Source: an uncultured Clostridia bacterium
GTDB lineage: Bacteria > Bacillota > Clostridia > Christensenellales > UBA1242
Assembly: GCA_934757845.1 (NCBI GenBank)
Contig: CAKVLQ010000006.1
Coordinates: forward strand, 23,939-87,938
Reading direction: 5' to 3'
DNA: 64,000 nucleotides
Of the stretch, positions 8,211 through 17,810 are shown in pieces; the stretch's first letter is position 1, and each line of letters starts with the position of its first letter. The position numbers and the translations under genes are program-made. The notes under the pieces were generated by a model. It searched no databases. It saw nothing but the letters and a program-made list of their open reading frames with translations, and had not been told where the DNA came from.

Positions 8211-11200
8211 ATGCAAAAAATTTTTGTGGACAAAACGAATGTTTATGCTTTCAAAAAAATGTTAAAAAGCATAAATGAAAATGAAAACAATATTATTATT
8301 GTTCCAGACAAATTTAGTTTAAACAGTGAGCAAATGTTTTTTGAAGAAAACAATCTTTCTGTTAGTTTTTCTACGCAAACTTATAGTTTAACAAAACTTG
8401 CTTCCAAGATTTTGGAAAAGAAGTTGAGAACAAAAAAGTTAATTGACAAAAACATTTCAGTTATGATAATTTCGCAAATTATAACTGAAAAAAAAGATGA
8501 GTTTTTATATTTTAAAAACATAAGAGATTTTGGGAAAATAAGCGAAGATATTTATAATTTTATAAGTCAAGTTTTAAGTTCGGAAATTTCAAGTTTTAAT
8601 GATAATATTCCTATTGAACTTAAAAACAAAATTAGCGACATAAACCTTGTTTTGAATGAATATAAAAAAAGAATTAGAACTGGTCTTGTTGATTCGAGTT
8701 TTAAGTTTGAACTTTTCTTGAATGAAATTAAAAATTCAGATTTAATAAAAAATTCTAATTTTTATTTTGGAATGTTTGATAGTTTAACAAACCAAGTTAA
8801 AAGTTTGATAAAAGAGATTTCAAAATATGCAAAAAGTGTTTCGTTTTCGGCAAGCGTTATTGAAAACAAAGTGAATAACAATCAAATTTTTGACTTTTAT
8901 AAAAGTTTAAACAAAAATTGTGAAATTGTTAAATCAAATTCGCTTGACGATTTTTCAAGTTTTTTAAGTTTGAATTTCTTTTCATCAAATAATAAAAAGT
9001 TTGAAATTAAAAATGACAGGCTTGTTTTGTTTGAGACAAAAAATATAGACGATGAAATTGATAACTTGGTTTATGAAATTAAAAAAGATGTTTTTTTGAA
9101 TAATTTAAGATTTAAAGACATTGCTGTGTGTTTGAGTGATTTTAATGGATATTGTGAAAAACTTAAAGTGAAATTTTTGAAAGCAAAAATTAATATTTTT
9201 GTTGATGAAAATCAAAAATTAATAAGCACGGGCTATGCAAGATTTTTGCTTTTAATTCTTAATGCATTTGAATTTTTTGATATACAAGATGCACTTAACA
9301 TTTTGAAAAGCGGTTATGTTGAAATAGAGTTAAAAAAGATTGAAAATTTTGAAAGTTTTGCAAAAAAAATTAAACTTCAATCGTTATTTGAAACAGACAA
9401 ATTTAAGTGCTTTTGCGATGACGAATTGTTTGAAGATTTTAATTTTGTTTTTAATAATTTTGTAAAATTAATATTTGATTTTAAAAATAATATTGAAAGT
9501 GAAAGTGCTAATGAGTTCTTTTTGAAATTTGATAACTTACTTGATAAGTTGGGTTCAAAAAAATTGTTAAAGCAAAAAATTGAAGATTATAAAAAAACGG
9601 ATATTTTGCTTTATAAAAAGTATTGTCAACTTGAAACAAAAATTGACAGTTGTTTTGAGAGCATAAAAGAATTTTATAATCAAAAATTTGATTTAAAAAA
9701 ACTTATTTATTTTGTTAATCTTTGTTTTGATAACACAACAATTAGTTTAGCCCCTGTTAGTGTTGATTCGGTTTTTGTGGGTGATAGTGAAAATTCTGAA
9801 TATAAAAGTTACAAAAAAATTTATGTTTTGGGAGCAAACTCAAATTTTCCAAAATTAACCCCCGATAATGCAATTTTTTGTGAAAATGAACTTAAAATGC
9901 TTGAAATGGAAGAAGAAATTAATCCAAAACCTAGTTTGGTTAACAAAATAAGTTTTTACAAATGCTTCGAAATTTTGTTAAATTCAAGCCAAAATTTGGT
10001 TTTAAGTTATTCGGCTAAAAGTGAAAATTCACAAAATTATCCTTCAATTTTTGTTAAAAATTGTTTGAAACATTTTGTTAAAGATGGAAAACCTATTAAT
10101 TTTCTAAAAATAAATCTTGATGTGTTAAACACCTTTGATTATAATCAAATTTTGGCGGTTTTATCTGTTAAATTTCAAGATATTGATGATTTTGTTAAAA
10201 ATTATTATCTTCAAGAAGATGGGAAGTTGAAACAAGTTTTAAACCAGGTGGTAACAAACAAATCTAATTGGAGTTTTGAAACCAAAAACGAGGAGATTGA
10301 CAAAAATTTGATTGAAACAAATGTTTTTTCTTCATCTTCGCTTGAAGATTATTTTGGTTGTTCAAAAAGGTATTTTTATAGAGATATTTTGAAACTTAAA
10401 CCAAACGACCAGATTGATTTTGATGCAAGAATTGTTGGAAATATTGTGCATAGTTGTTGCAAAAAGTTGGCAGACAAAATTATTAAACAAACTGAAATTA
10501 TGGAAAAAGATAAAAAAGAAATTGTTGACTTTGTGTTTGCAGAAAAAAAATATAATTTTTTGAAAACAACTGAAAATGGAGATAGTAAAATCAAAAATTT
10601 GAAAAATGAAATTTTTAAGTTGTTTGATTTTGTTTTGGACACACAAAAACAAAGCGAGTTTAAAATTTGCAAGGCTGAATATGGGTTTTTGCAAAATGTT
10701 GATGGAGTTAAATTTAAAGGCTTTGTTGACCGAATTGATGAAACTAATGATGAATTTATTATTGTTGATTATAAAACTGGCAAAACGAAAATTGATTATT
10801 GCGACATAATTGTTGGAACAAAAATTCAACTTTTGTTATATGCAAAAATACTTGAACAAATTTTAAACAAAAAGTGTATGGGAGTTTATTATCTTTCGGT
10901 TAGTGATGAATATTCAACGCAGAAGAAACAAAAAATTTATTTTAATGGAATTACTGTTAATGAAAATAATGTTATAAATAGGCTGTCAAAAAATGAAACA
11001 GATTTTGAGTTTAAAGAAAAATATCTTTTAACAAGAAATCAATTTGATAAACTAAAAAATTATGTTTTTGAAAAAATAACAAATGCGATAAAAAGCATTA
11101 AAAATGCCGAATTTTTTGAAAATCCAGTTTGCGTTAATGACTTTTCTTGCTGTGAATATTGCGAATTTGGTGAAGTTTGTTTGCAAAAAAATGAAAAAAT

Positions 11201-11246
11201 TATTGAATTTGATGAAAATATGATAAAGGAAATTTTTGATGATTAA
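8211..11246 (+). CDS. addB: AddB subunit of the AddAB helicase-nuclease
   Basis: AddB pairs with AddA to resect double-strand breaks and load RecA. This copy is 1011 residues, close to the usual 1100-1170 but shorter. The C-terminal RecB-type nuclease is complete: VDRIDETNDEF then IVDYKTGKT near residue 852. The iron-sulphur cysteines are present, one in GCSKRYFYRD near 717 and three clustered near the C-terminus in FSCCEYCEFGEVC. The N-terminus keeps the family segment NNIIIVPDKFSLNSEQ, but the Walker A loop seen at the start of Bacillus AddB is missing. The gene overlaps addA by 8 nt, so the subunits are translationally coupled. Identity rests on the nuclease, the cysteines and the adjacent addA. 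Confidence 0.93.
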   Translation: MQKIFVDKTNVYAFKKMLKSINENENNIIIVPDKFSLNSEQMFFEENNLSVSFSTQTYSLTKLASKILEKKLRTKKLIDKNISVMIISQIITEKKDEFLYFKNIRDFGKISEDIYNFISQVLSSEISSFNDNIPIELKNKISDINLVLNEYKKRIRTGLVDSSFKFELFLNEIKNSDLIKNSNFYFGMFDSLTNQVKSLIKEISKYAKSVSFSASVIENKVNNNQIFDFYKSLNKNCEIVKSNSLDDFSSFLSLNFFSSNNKKFEIKNDRLVLFETKNIDDEIDNLVYEIKKDVFLNNLRFKDIAVCLSDFNGYCEKLKVKFLKAKINIFVDENQKLISTGYARFLLLILNAFEFFDIQDALNILKSGYVEIELKKIENFESFAKKIKLQSLFETDKFKCFCDDELFEDFNFVFNNFVKLIFDFKNNIESESANEFFLKFDNLLDKLGSKKLLKQKIEDYKKTDILLYKKYCQLETKIDSCFESIKEFYNQKFDLKKLIYFVNLCFDNTTISLAPVSVDSVFVGDSENSEYKSYKKIYVLGANSNFPKLTPDNAIFCENELKMLEMEEEINPKPSLVNKISFYKCFEILLNSSQNLVLSYSAKSENSQNYPSIFVKNCLKHFVKDGKPINFLKINLDVLNTFDYNQILAVLSVKFQDIDDFVKNYYLQEDGKLKQVLNQVVTNKSNWSFETKNEEIDKNLIETNVFSSSSLEDYFGCSKRYFYRDILKLKPNDQIDFDARIVGNIVHSCCKKLADKIIKQTEIMEKDKKEIVDFVFAEKKYNFLKTTENGDSKIKNLKNEIFKLFDFVLDTQKQSEFKICKAEYGFLQNVDGVKFKGFVDRIDETNDEFIIVDYKTGKTKIDYCDIIVGTKIQLLLYAKILEQILNKKCMGVYYLSVSDEYSTQKKQKIYFNGITVNENNVINRLSKNETDFEFKEKYLLTRNQFDKLKNYVFEKITNAIKSIKNAEFFENPVCVNDFSCCEYCEFGEVCLQKNEKIIEFDENMIKEIFDD

Positions 11247-14200
11247 TTATACTCAAAATCAACTTGAAGCAATAAATTATTTTGATAGCGATTTAATTAT
11301 TTCGGCATCGGCTGGAAGTGGTAAGACGCAAGTTTTGCTTGAAAAAGTGGTTAATTTAATATCAAAAGGCTATAAAATTGAAGATATGCTGGTGGTTACA
11401 TTTACTAATCTTGCATCAAGCGAAATGAAAACAAAACTTGAAAATATGCTTGAAGCAAAATTTTGTGAAACAAAAGACATCAAATTTTTTGATGCTCTTA
11501 AAGATTTGAATACAAGCGATATTTCAACTATACATTCATTTTGTCAAAAAATTATAAAAAAATATTATTATTGTATTAATGTTGACCCAAATTTTGAAAT
11601 AAAAGACGATAATTTTTTGTTTTATCTTAAAAATTTGGCTTTAGACCAAACTTTTAAACAATTTTTAAATACGCAAGATGAAGAATTTGTAAATTTGTCA
11701 AACCTATTTGTTTTTAAGCGAGATTATAAATTGTTTAAAGAAGAAATTTTGGCTTTTTATGAATTTTTGGTTAGTAAACCAAACAAATATGACTTTATAA
11801 AAAATATAATAAATCAAAACTATGAAACTAATATTGATAAAAATGTTTTGTTTGACAAGTTTAGGGTATATTGCCAAAAAGTTTTTGAAAATTTGAAGCA
11901 ACAAGTTTTGTGCTTAAAAACCAAAAGCAATCAAATTTCAAATGAAAAACTTGATTTTTTGTGTGATGAAATTTTAAATTTAATGAATTTTGATTTTTCA
12001 ACTAGCCAAAAGTTTATAAAAACATTTTTAAATGATTTTGTATTTCCACGAATTATGATTTCAAGCAAAAGCGAAGTTGAAGCAGTTATGCTTAAAGAAG
12101 ATTTGCAAAAATGCGTTAAGCAAATAAAAGACTTTGTTAAAGAAATTAAAAGTGTTTTTTGTTTTGAAAAAATTGAAGATTTGAATGTTGATATTGAAAA
12201 AAGCAAAAAACTTTTAATCAAGTTTGTTGAAGTGGTTGAAACTTTTGAAGAAAACTTTAAAAACATGAAACTAAAATATAATTGTTTAGATTTTAACGAC
12301 CTTGAAGTTTTGACGCTTAAATTATTTGAAAATCAAAGTGTGTTAAATGAAATTTCAAAAAAATATAAGTTTATTTTTGTTGACGAATATCAAGATACAA
12401 ACCTTGTTCAAGAAGAAATTTTGCAAAAAATATCCAAAAATTCAAAACGCATTATGGTTGGAGATTTGAAACAAAGCATTTATGCGTTTAGAGAATGCAA
12501 TCCAAAAATTTTGAATGATAAAATGAAAGATTTTAAAACCAATAATTTGGGAAAAGTTATTGAACTTAACAAAAATTTTAGAAGCAGATTTGAAATTTTA
12601 GATTTTTCTAACAACATTTTTTCAAATTTGATGCGAAAAGAAAATTGTGATTATGAATATAAAACAAGTGGAATGTTTGTTTGTGGAAGGAAAGAGGAGA
12701 GTGATGACAAAACTCCTATTGAAATTTTGGCTCTTAACAAAGAAAGCGAAAATTTTGAACAATTAAAACATAATGAAAATTTGCTTGTTTTGAACGCTAT
12801 TAATAATTTGCTTGAAAAGACTATTGTTGAAAATGGCGTTAGACGAAAATTAACTTATTCGGACATTGCAATTATTTCAAGAAAGCGAAGTGCGAAATTT
12901 AATTCGCTTTGCAAATTTTTGGAAGAAAATAAAGTGCCAACTAATGTTAAGTTTTTTGAAAAAATTTATAGTTCATTTGAAGTTAAACTTATATTTGCTT
13001 ATCTAAAACTAATTAACAATTTTGATGACGACATTGCCCTGGTTAGCGTTTTGAAAAATATTTATGATTTTAGTGATAATGAAATTATTACCATAAAAAC
13101 TAATACCACTTTAATAAAAAGTGTTTTGAATTATAATAAAAATGATGAAATTTTGAAAAAAATTAACAAATTTTTTGAAGATTTGCACAAATTTGAAAGT
13201 TTGGCATTTGAAAAAGATGTTAAAAGTTTGATTTTGGAAATTATTAAGCAAACAAAACTTGACCTTATTTTGTTAAAACATTTTGGCAAAATATCTGCTA
13301 GCAGGCTTGAAGTTTTTTTAACTAGCATTCAAGAAAACCAATTTAACCTTAATGAATTTTTAAATTATTCAAGCAAAATTGTTGATAAGAATTTTGAAGT
13401 GAGAAAGGTTGATGGGGAAAACAGCGTTGTTTGTGATACTTTTCACAGCACAAAAGGACTTGAATATAATGCTGTAATTATTGCCTTTGCGGGGGACGGG
13501 ATTTTTTCTAAAAATAAATCTAATCTTATTTATAATGCAAATTTGGGTGTTGGAATTTATAATTTTGATGAAGAAAACCGAACAAAAAGCCCAAATATTG
13601 TTTATTCGATGATAAAAATTTTGAATAGGCAAGAAGAATTTAATGAAGAAAGCAGGCTTTGCTATGTTGCATTAACAAGGGCAAAAAATTTTATGACAAT
13701 TTGTGGCGTTGAAAAAGCAAGCAATTTGAAGACCGAAACCAATCCGCTTAACTTTTTGAGTTTTTCAAGTTATTTGAGTTTGATTTGTTCAAATGGTTTA
13801 AAAAACTATGTTAATCTTCAAATTGTTGATGAAAAGTCAAACTTATTTAAAAATGAAAATGATGATTTGCAAAAAGAAAAAGCAAACGAAATTATTAATT
13901 TAGACTATAAAGTTTTTGATAATTTGTTTAATAAAGAATATTCTTTTAATAGCAGTGAATTTATTCAACTTAAAAACAGTGTTACAAGTTTAAGTGAAGA
14001 AGATAATTTAATTTATAATATAACTAATTTTAAAGTAACCGACAACGACAATGAAGATTATATTGCGGTTGGAAATGCTTATCACCACACATTTGAAAAA
14101 CTGCCTTTTTCATTAAAAAGCAAGGTTGAAGTTCATAACAAAATTATAAGTTTGATTGAAAATGGTGAACTAGAAGAAAATGTTTATAGTTATATTGACG

Positions 14201-14550
14201 ATGAAAAAATTTTTAAGGCAATATCTCAAATTTCAAAATTGATTGATAAAAATGACAAAATTTTTAAAGAAAAAGTTTTTTTAATGAATATTAAATATAA
14301 AGATATTGTTGGAAAGAATATTGACGATAAAATTTTAATTCAGGGAATTATTGACCTTATGGTTGAAAAAGAAGATGAAATTATTTTGATTGACTATAAA
14401 ACGAGTAGGTTAAATGATATTAATTTAATAAAAAAATATAGTTTGCAATTATCTCTTTATGAAAAAGCAATAAGTGAAAAGTTTGCTGGAAAAAAGATTT
14501 CTAAATTTATTTATTCAATTTTTTTGGATAAACTGATTAATGTTGTTTAA
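11239..14550 (+). CDS. addA: AddA subunit: UvrD-like helicase with RecB-type nuclease
   Basis: ATP-dependent 3'-5' helicase and nuclease of AddAB, 1103 residues. ATG 11239 is chosen over TTG 11236 because AAAGGA sits 8 nt before it, inside the end of addB. Helicase motifs run in order: Q motif YTQNQLEAI, Walker A SASAGSGKT near residue 25, FVDEYQDTN near 380, GDLKQSIYAFR, CDTFHSTKGLEYNAVII and YVALTRAKNF. The C-terminal nuclease carries AYHHTFEKL, GIIDLMV and IDYKTSR near residues 950-1057. All catalytic motifs are intact, so the complex should be active. The deduced job is recombination repair and degradation of linear DNA at Chi-like sites. Confidence 0.96.
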   Translation: MINYTQNQLEAINYFDSDLIISASAGSGKTQVLLEKVVNLISKGYKIEDMLVVTFTNLASSEMKTKLENMLEAKFCETKDIKFFDALKDLNTSDISTIHSFCQKIIKKYYYCINVDPNFEIKDDNFLFYLKNLALDQTFKQFLNTQDEEFVNLSNLFVFKRDYKLFKEEILAFYEFLVSKPNKYDFIKNIINQNYETNIDKNVLFDKFRVYCQKVFENLKQQVLCLKTKSNQISNEKLDFLCDEILNLMNFDFSTSQKFIKTFLNDFVFPRIMISSKSEVEAVMLKEDLQKCVKQIKDFVKEIKSVFCFEKIEDLNVDIEKSKKLLIKFVEVVETFEENFKNMKLKYNCLDFNDLEVLTLKLFENQSVLNEISKKYKFIFVDEYQDTNLVQEEILQKISKNSKRIMVGDLKQSIYAFRECNPKILNDKMKDFKTNNLGKVIELNKNFRSRFEILDFSNNIFSNLMRKENCDYEYKTSGMFVCGRKEESDDKTPIEILALNKESENFEQLKHNENLLVLNAINNLLEKTIVENGVRRKLTYSDIAIISRKRSAKFNSLCKFLEENKVPTNVKFFEKIYSSFEVKLIFAYLKLINNFDDDIALVSVLKNIYDFSDNEIITIKTNTTLIKSVLNYNKNDEILKKINKFFEDLHKFESLAFEKDVKSLILEIIKQTKLDLILLKHFGKISASRLEVFLTSIQENQFNLNEFLNYSSKIVDKNFEVRKVDGENSVVCDTFHSTKGLEYNAVIIAFAGDGIFSKNKSNLIYNANLGVGIYNFDEENRTKSPNIVYSMIKILNRQEEFNEESRLCYVALTRAKNFMTICGVEKASNLKTETNPLNFLSFSSYLSLICSNGLKNYVNLQIVDEKSNLFKNENDDLQKEKANEIINLDYKVFDNLFNKEYSFNSSEFIQLKNSVTSLSEEDNLIYNITNFKVTDNDNEDYIAVGNAYHHTFEKLPFSLKSKVEVHNKIISLIENGELEENVYSYIDDEKIFKAISQISKLIDKNDKIFKEKVFLMNIKYKDIVGKNIDDKILIQGIIDLMVEKEDEIILIDYKTSRLNDINLIKKYSLQLSLYEKAISEKFAGKKISKFIYSIFLDKLINVV

Positions 14551-14554
14551 TTGT

Positions 14555-14583
14555 TTGACAAAAAATTTTGAAAATTTTATAAT
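14555..14583 (+). promoter_or_regulatory. Strong vegetative promoter of the coiled-coil gene
   Basis: TTGACA (14555-14560), exactly 17 nt, TATAAT (14578-14583). Unlike several neighbours, it is followed by a normal leader of roughly 40 nt and an AGGGG ribosome binding site. Confidence 0.85.
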
Positions 14584-14633
14584 AAGAAAAATGTTTAAAG
14601 TTTTAAAACATTAAAACACAAAAGGGGAATTTT

Positions 14634-16775
14634 ATGAAATTATTGTTAAGCAATTTTTGGGACACTGTTGTTAATACATTTTCAAATATTTTTGTTTCAA
14701 TAGGGCAAACATTAAGAGATAACGCACTTGTTGCTGTTATAACTTTTGCAATTTTGCTTGGGCTTATTATTTATCGAATTATCAAAAGTCGATATTCAAC
14801 AGAAATTAAAACTTACAAGGCTATTACAAAAATAAACGAATATCTTGCAAAAAATCCGTTTATCACTGACGACAATCTTGTTGAGTTTAATAGGCTTATG
14901 ATGAGAGCACCAAAAACATTAAGATTTCAGTGGCAAAGATATATTATAAATCGTGATAAAAAACCAAGTGATTTTTTAAGCGAAGAAAATTGTATTTCAA
15001 AGCCTATAAGAACTAATAGTTATAAACAAGGGCTAAAAAACTTTAAAATGAGTTTATTCCTTCTTTGCAGTTTTAGTGCAATTTTTGTTGTGGCATCACA
15101 AGTTATTGCTGGAACTAGCAATGATGGAATTGTTCCAACACTTATTTTAAGTTTAACAACACCAGTGCTTACATTCTTTGTTGGATATATTTATCTAATA
15201 TTTGGAAATATACTTTATAACGCTGTTATGACCGATTTGTTTTATAGTTTTACAAACTTTCAAAAAGCCATTGACAGAGCGGTTATTAATTTGCCAGAAG
15301 CCATTGACTATGAAATTATTTTTACTCCAAAAGAAATTCAAAACAATATTCCCGCTCTTCAAGAATTTTTGGAACAACGTGCACTTTATGACGAAGAGCA
15401 ATTAAGAAAAGCACAAGAAAGTGAAGTTGAACATGAATCATACAACTTTGACGAACTTGGCGTTGATGGAAGCCTTGTTATGCAAAGGGCTTTGAAAGAA
15501 AGTGAAACATATTTGGGCAACCGAAGACGACTGCTTGCTGAAATTGATACTATTCAAACTGAAAAAGCTTCTGTTACAAAAGATTTTGACGAAGAAAACA
15601 AAAACTATCAACGAAATTTGCGTGATATTAGAGAAGAAATTTCAAGTTTGAAAGCAAAAATTGAAACCGTTACAAACGAAATTACACGAAGTTCTTTAAG
15701 GCGTCAACAATCAGCAGAGGTTGAAAAAGAACAAAATATTGAAAAAGAAATTGAGAAAGCAACAAATAAATTTAATGCAAGAATTGAAAAACTTAATGCA
15801 GAAATTGATAAAAAGAGAAAAGAGATTGACGAAAGCAAAATTGTTGCAGAAAAATCTCTTACTGACGAATTTAGGCATTTTTCGGATAAAACATTTAAAG
15901 ATTTGAAAAAGATTGCCGACAATGAAGTTAAAGAAAAAATTGATAATTTAACAAATGACAATAACGCACTAGCGCATGAACTTGAAGAAAAAGACAAAAT
16001 GATGGCAGAAAAACTTTCTCTTTATGAAGACAAAGCACAAAATTATGATAGTTTGAATGCCGAAGTTCAAGAAAACAGGCTTGTTATTGACGATTTGAAA
16101 AATCAAATTAGTTCATTAAATGATGACCTAGAAGCAAGAAATCAAGAGATTTTTGAAGTTAAACAAGAACTTGAAAGCCGAAAACGGGAAATTATCAAAA
16201 AAGACGAAACTATTGATAACTTTAAAAAGAAAAAGGCTGTTGAAGTTTATAGATATTTTGATGCTAATGGAACTGAATTCTATTTTGACGACAATGAAAA
16301 TGCTTATTATCTTGATGCTGATGGCAATGCTGTTTATTATGATACGCCAGCAAAACCTGTTGAAGAAAATGCTGAAATTGAACCAGAAGAGAATGCAACA
16401 ATTTTAACTGAAAATGAAAATTCCGAAAATACAAATTCTGAAAATGAAAATGTTGAAAGCGAAAATAATGTAGAGCCTGTTGAAATTGAAGAAGAAGTTA
16501 AACCAAAAAAGAAAAAAGGAAAAAAATCAAAAAAGGCTGAAGAAGAAGTTAAAGAAGAAATTGAACAAACAGCACCAGAAGGTGAAGAAATCTTCAATGA
16601 AAGCAATGATGAAAATGCTGAAAATGAAAACGAAAATGAAGAGAATAAAGAACCAGAAGGCTATAAAGGCATTCAAGACACTTTGAATAAACTTGCGAAA
16701 GCTGCCGAAGAAAAAATGAAAGAAAATGCTGATAAAAAAGAAGAACAAACTTCAAAAAAGAAAAAGAAAAAATAA
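14634..16775 (+). CDS. Membrane-anchored long coiled-coil protein with acidic tail
   Basis: No named family recognised, 713 residues. Three hydrophobic spans lie near residues 26-47 (AVITFAILLGLIIYRII), 135-158 and 165-195; between the first two is a basic, probably cytoplasmic segment. From about residue 240 to 535 there is a long heptad coiled coil rich in Glu, Lys and Leu. Then comes a short tyrosine-rich repeat-like stretch (VYRYFDANGTEFYFDDNEN), an acidic Glu/Asn-rich region and a lysine-rich end. It could be a structural or scaffold protein at the envelope; similarity searches often confuse such coiled coils with SMC. It is transcribed alone, between a strong promoter and a strong terminator. 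Confidence 0.75.
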   Translation: MKLLLSNFWDTVVNTFSNIFVSIGQTLRDNALVAVITFAILLGLIIYRIIKSRYSTEIKTYKAITKINEYLAKNPFITDDNLVEFNRLMMRAPKTLRFQWQRYIINRDKKPSDFLSEENCISKPIRTNSYKQGLKNFKMSLFLLCSFSAIFVVASQVIAGTSNDGIVPTLILSLTTPVLTFFVGYIYLIFGNILYNAVMTDLFYSFTNFQKAIDRAVINLPEAIDYEIIFTPKEIQNNIPALQEFLEQRALYDEEQLRKAQESEVEHESYNFDELGVDGSLVMQRALKESETYLGNRRRLLAEIDTIQTEKASVTKDFDEENKNYQRNLRDIREEISSLKAKIETVTNEITRSSLRRQQSAEVEKEQNIEKEIEKATNKFNARIEKLNAEIDKKRKEIDESKIVAEKSLTDEFRHFSDKTFKDLKKIADNEVKEKIDNLTNDNNALAHELEEKDKMMAEKLSLYEDKAQNYDSLNAEVQENRLVIDDLKNQISSLNDDLEARNQEIFEVKQELESRKREIIKKDETIDNFKKKKAVEVYRYFDANGTEFYFDDNENAYYLDADGNAVYYDTPAKPVEENAEIEPEENATILTENENSENTNSENENVESENNVEPVEIEEEVKPKKKKGKKSKKAEEEVKEEIEQTAPEGEEIFNESNDENAENENENEENKEPEGYKGIQDTLNKLAKAAEEKMKENADKKEEQTSKKKKKK

Positions 16776-16830
16776 TTAATTAAATTTGTAAAAAAAAATA
16801 TGAATTTTGTTTGATTATTTATAAAATAAA

Positions 16831-16854
16831 AAACGCCAGTTGGCGTTTTTTTTG
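16831..16854 (+). terminator. Terminator after the coiled-coil gene
   Basis: aacgcca and tggcgtt pair around a 2-nt loop, with an A run before and a T run after, so it can work on both strands. The 125 bases from here to the next gene hold nothing else I can recognise. Confidence 0.8.
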
Positions 16855-16979
16855 TGATAATAATGTTTTTTAAAATTAATAAAAGATATGAAAAGTAGGG
16901 AAATTAAAATTAACTTTTTAAACATAATAAATGTTTTAAAATAAATTAAATAATTAAAGTAATTTGCTAAATCTCAATT

Positions 16980-17630
16980 TTATTGTTGCTTTAATGAACC
17001 GCTTTTCATGCTATAAATTTGTTGAACATTTAAAACCGATGTTAGATATTCATTAGACTTATTTAAGGCATATATTATACTTGCATCTTTGCTTAAATTC
17101 TCACTTAAAACTTGGGCGATTTTTTTGTTTGTTATTTGGTCAAATTTGAAAATATCATCAATTAGATATATATCTGCATCTCGAAGCAAACTTCTTGCAA
17201 TGTTGATTATTGCTTTTTCATTGTCGGACAATTTTTTAATTTTTTCTTCTTTAAGGCCTTCAACCCCAAGAGAATCTAAAGCCCGATTAATTTTTTTGTT
17301 TATCATTTCTTCAGAAAAGCCACGAATTTTTAGGGGATAAGCAAGATTATAGTGGACTGTTTTGTTATTAAAAAATATTGGAGTTGCTGAAAGATAAACA
17401 AGGTTTAGGTCTTTTTTGAAATTTATGTTTTTTAGATTGGTTTTGTTAAGATAAATTTCACCTTTGTTATAGTTTTCAAGCCCGCAGATTGTGCGAAGAA
17501 GCGTTGTTTTGCCACTTTCAGGCTCTCCAACAATGGCAACCTTTTCAGCGTCATTTACGGTTAAATTGATGTTATAAAGTGCGTAATATTCTTTTATATA
17601 ATTTAGATATAAGTTTTTAATTTCAATCAT
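16980..17630 (-). CDS. ABC-type ATPase with degenerate catalytic motifs
   Basis: ABC transporter nucleotide-binding domain, 216 residues. The ATG at 17630 follows AAAGGAG; the longer frame to 17789 has no support. Walker A is intact (GEPESGKTTLL near residue 38). The signature reads KLSDNEKAIINIARSLL in place of LSGGQ. Walker B is YLIDDI, with Asp where the catalytic Glu belongs, and the switch histidine is missing (IIYALNKSN). Such changes usually mean slow or absent ATP hydrolysis. No permease lies beside it. It may be the regulatory half of a dimer, bind nucleotide as a switch, or be decaying. The downstream SH3 protein gene on the same strand is separately promoted. Confidence 0.8.
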   Translation of the reverse strand: MIEIKNLYLNYIKEYYALYNINLTVNDAEKVAIVGEPESGKTTLLRTICGLENYNKGEIYLNKTNLKNINFKKDLNLVYLSATPIFFNNKTVHYNLAYPLKIRGFSEEMINKKINRALDSLGVEGLKEEKIKKLSDNEKAIINIARSLLRDADIYLIDDIFKFDQITNKKIAQVLSENLSKDASIIYALNKSNEYLTSVLNVQQIYSMKSGSLKQQ

Positions 17631-17769
17631 AAAAACTCCTTTAAAGATGATTTTTGTTTGTGATAATTTTGTTAATGATATAAACAAATAATACAATTTT
17701 TTTGCTAATTTTTCAACAAAAATGGCACTAAAACTTTTTTTTGTTAAAATTGTGGGGTATAATGTTGTC

Positions 17770-17810
17770 GAATTAAAAATTATTTGCAAAATGCTTGATG
17801 TTTTTAATTC
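17770..17810 (-). repeat. Inverted repeat at the 3' end of the SH3 protein gene
   Basis: gaattaaaaa (17770-17779) and tttttaattc (17801-17810) form a perfect 10-bp stem around 21 nt, touching the stop codon. It may end or protect the - strand transcript, but the T tail is not typical. Confidence 0.4.

Noticed and set aside
10362..10829. 155-residue frame on the - strand
   Set aside because: Antisense shadow of the addB nuclease region; low-complexity Phe/Asn/Ile composition and no start signal.
16337..16748. Several frames on both strands in the low-complexity tail of the coiled-coil gene
   Set aside because: Products of Glu/Lys/Asn-rich repeats; the main frame is fixed by promoter, ribosome binding site and domain plan.
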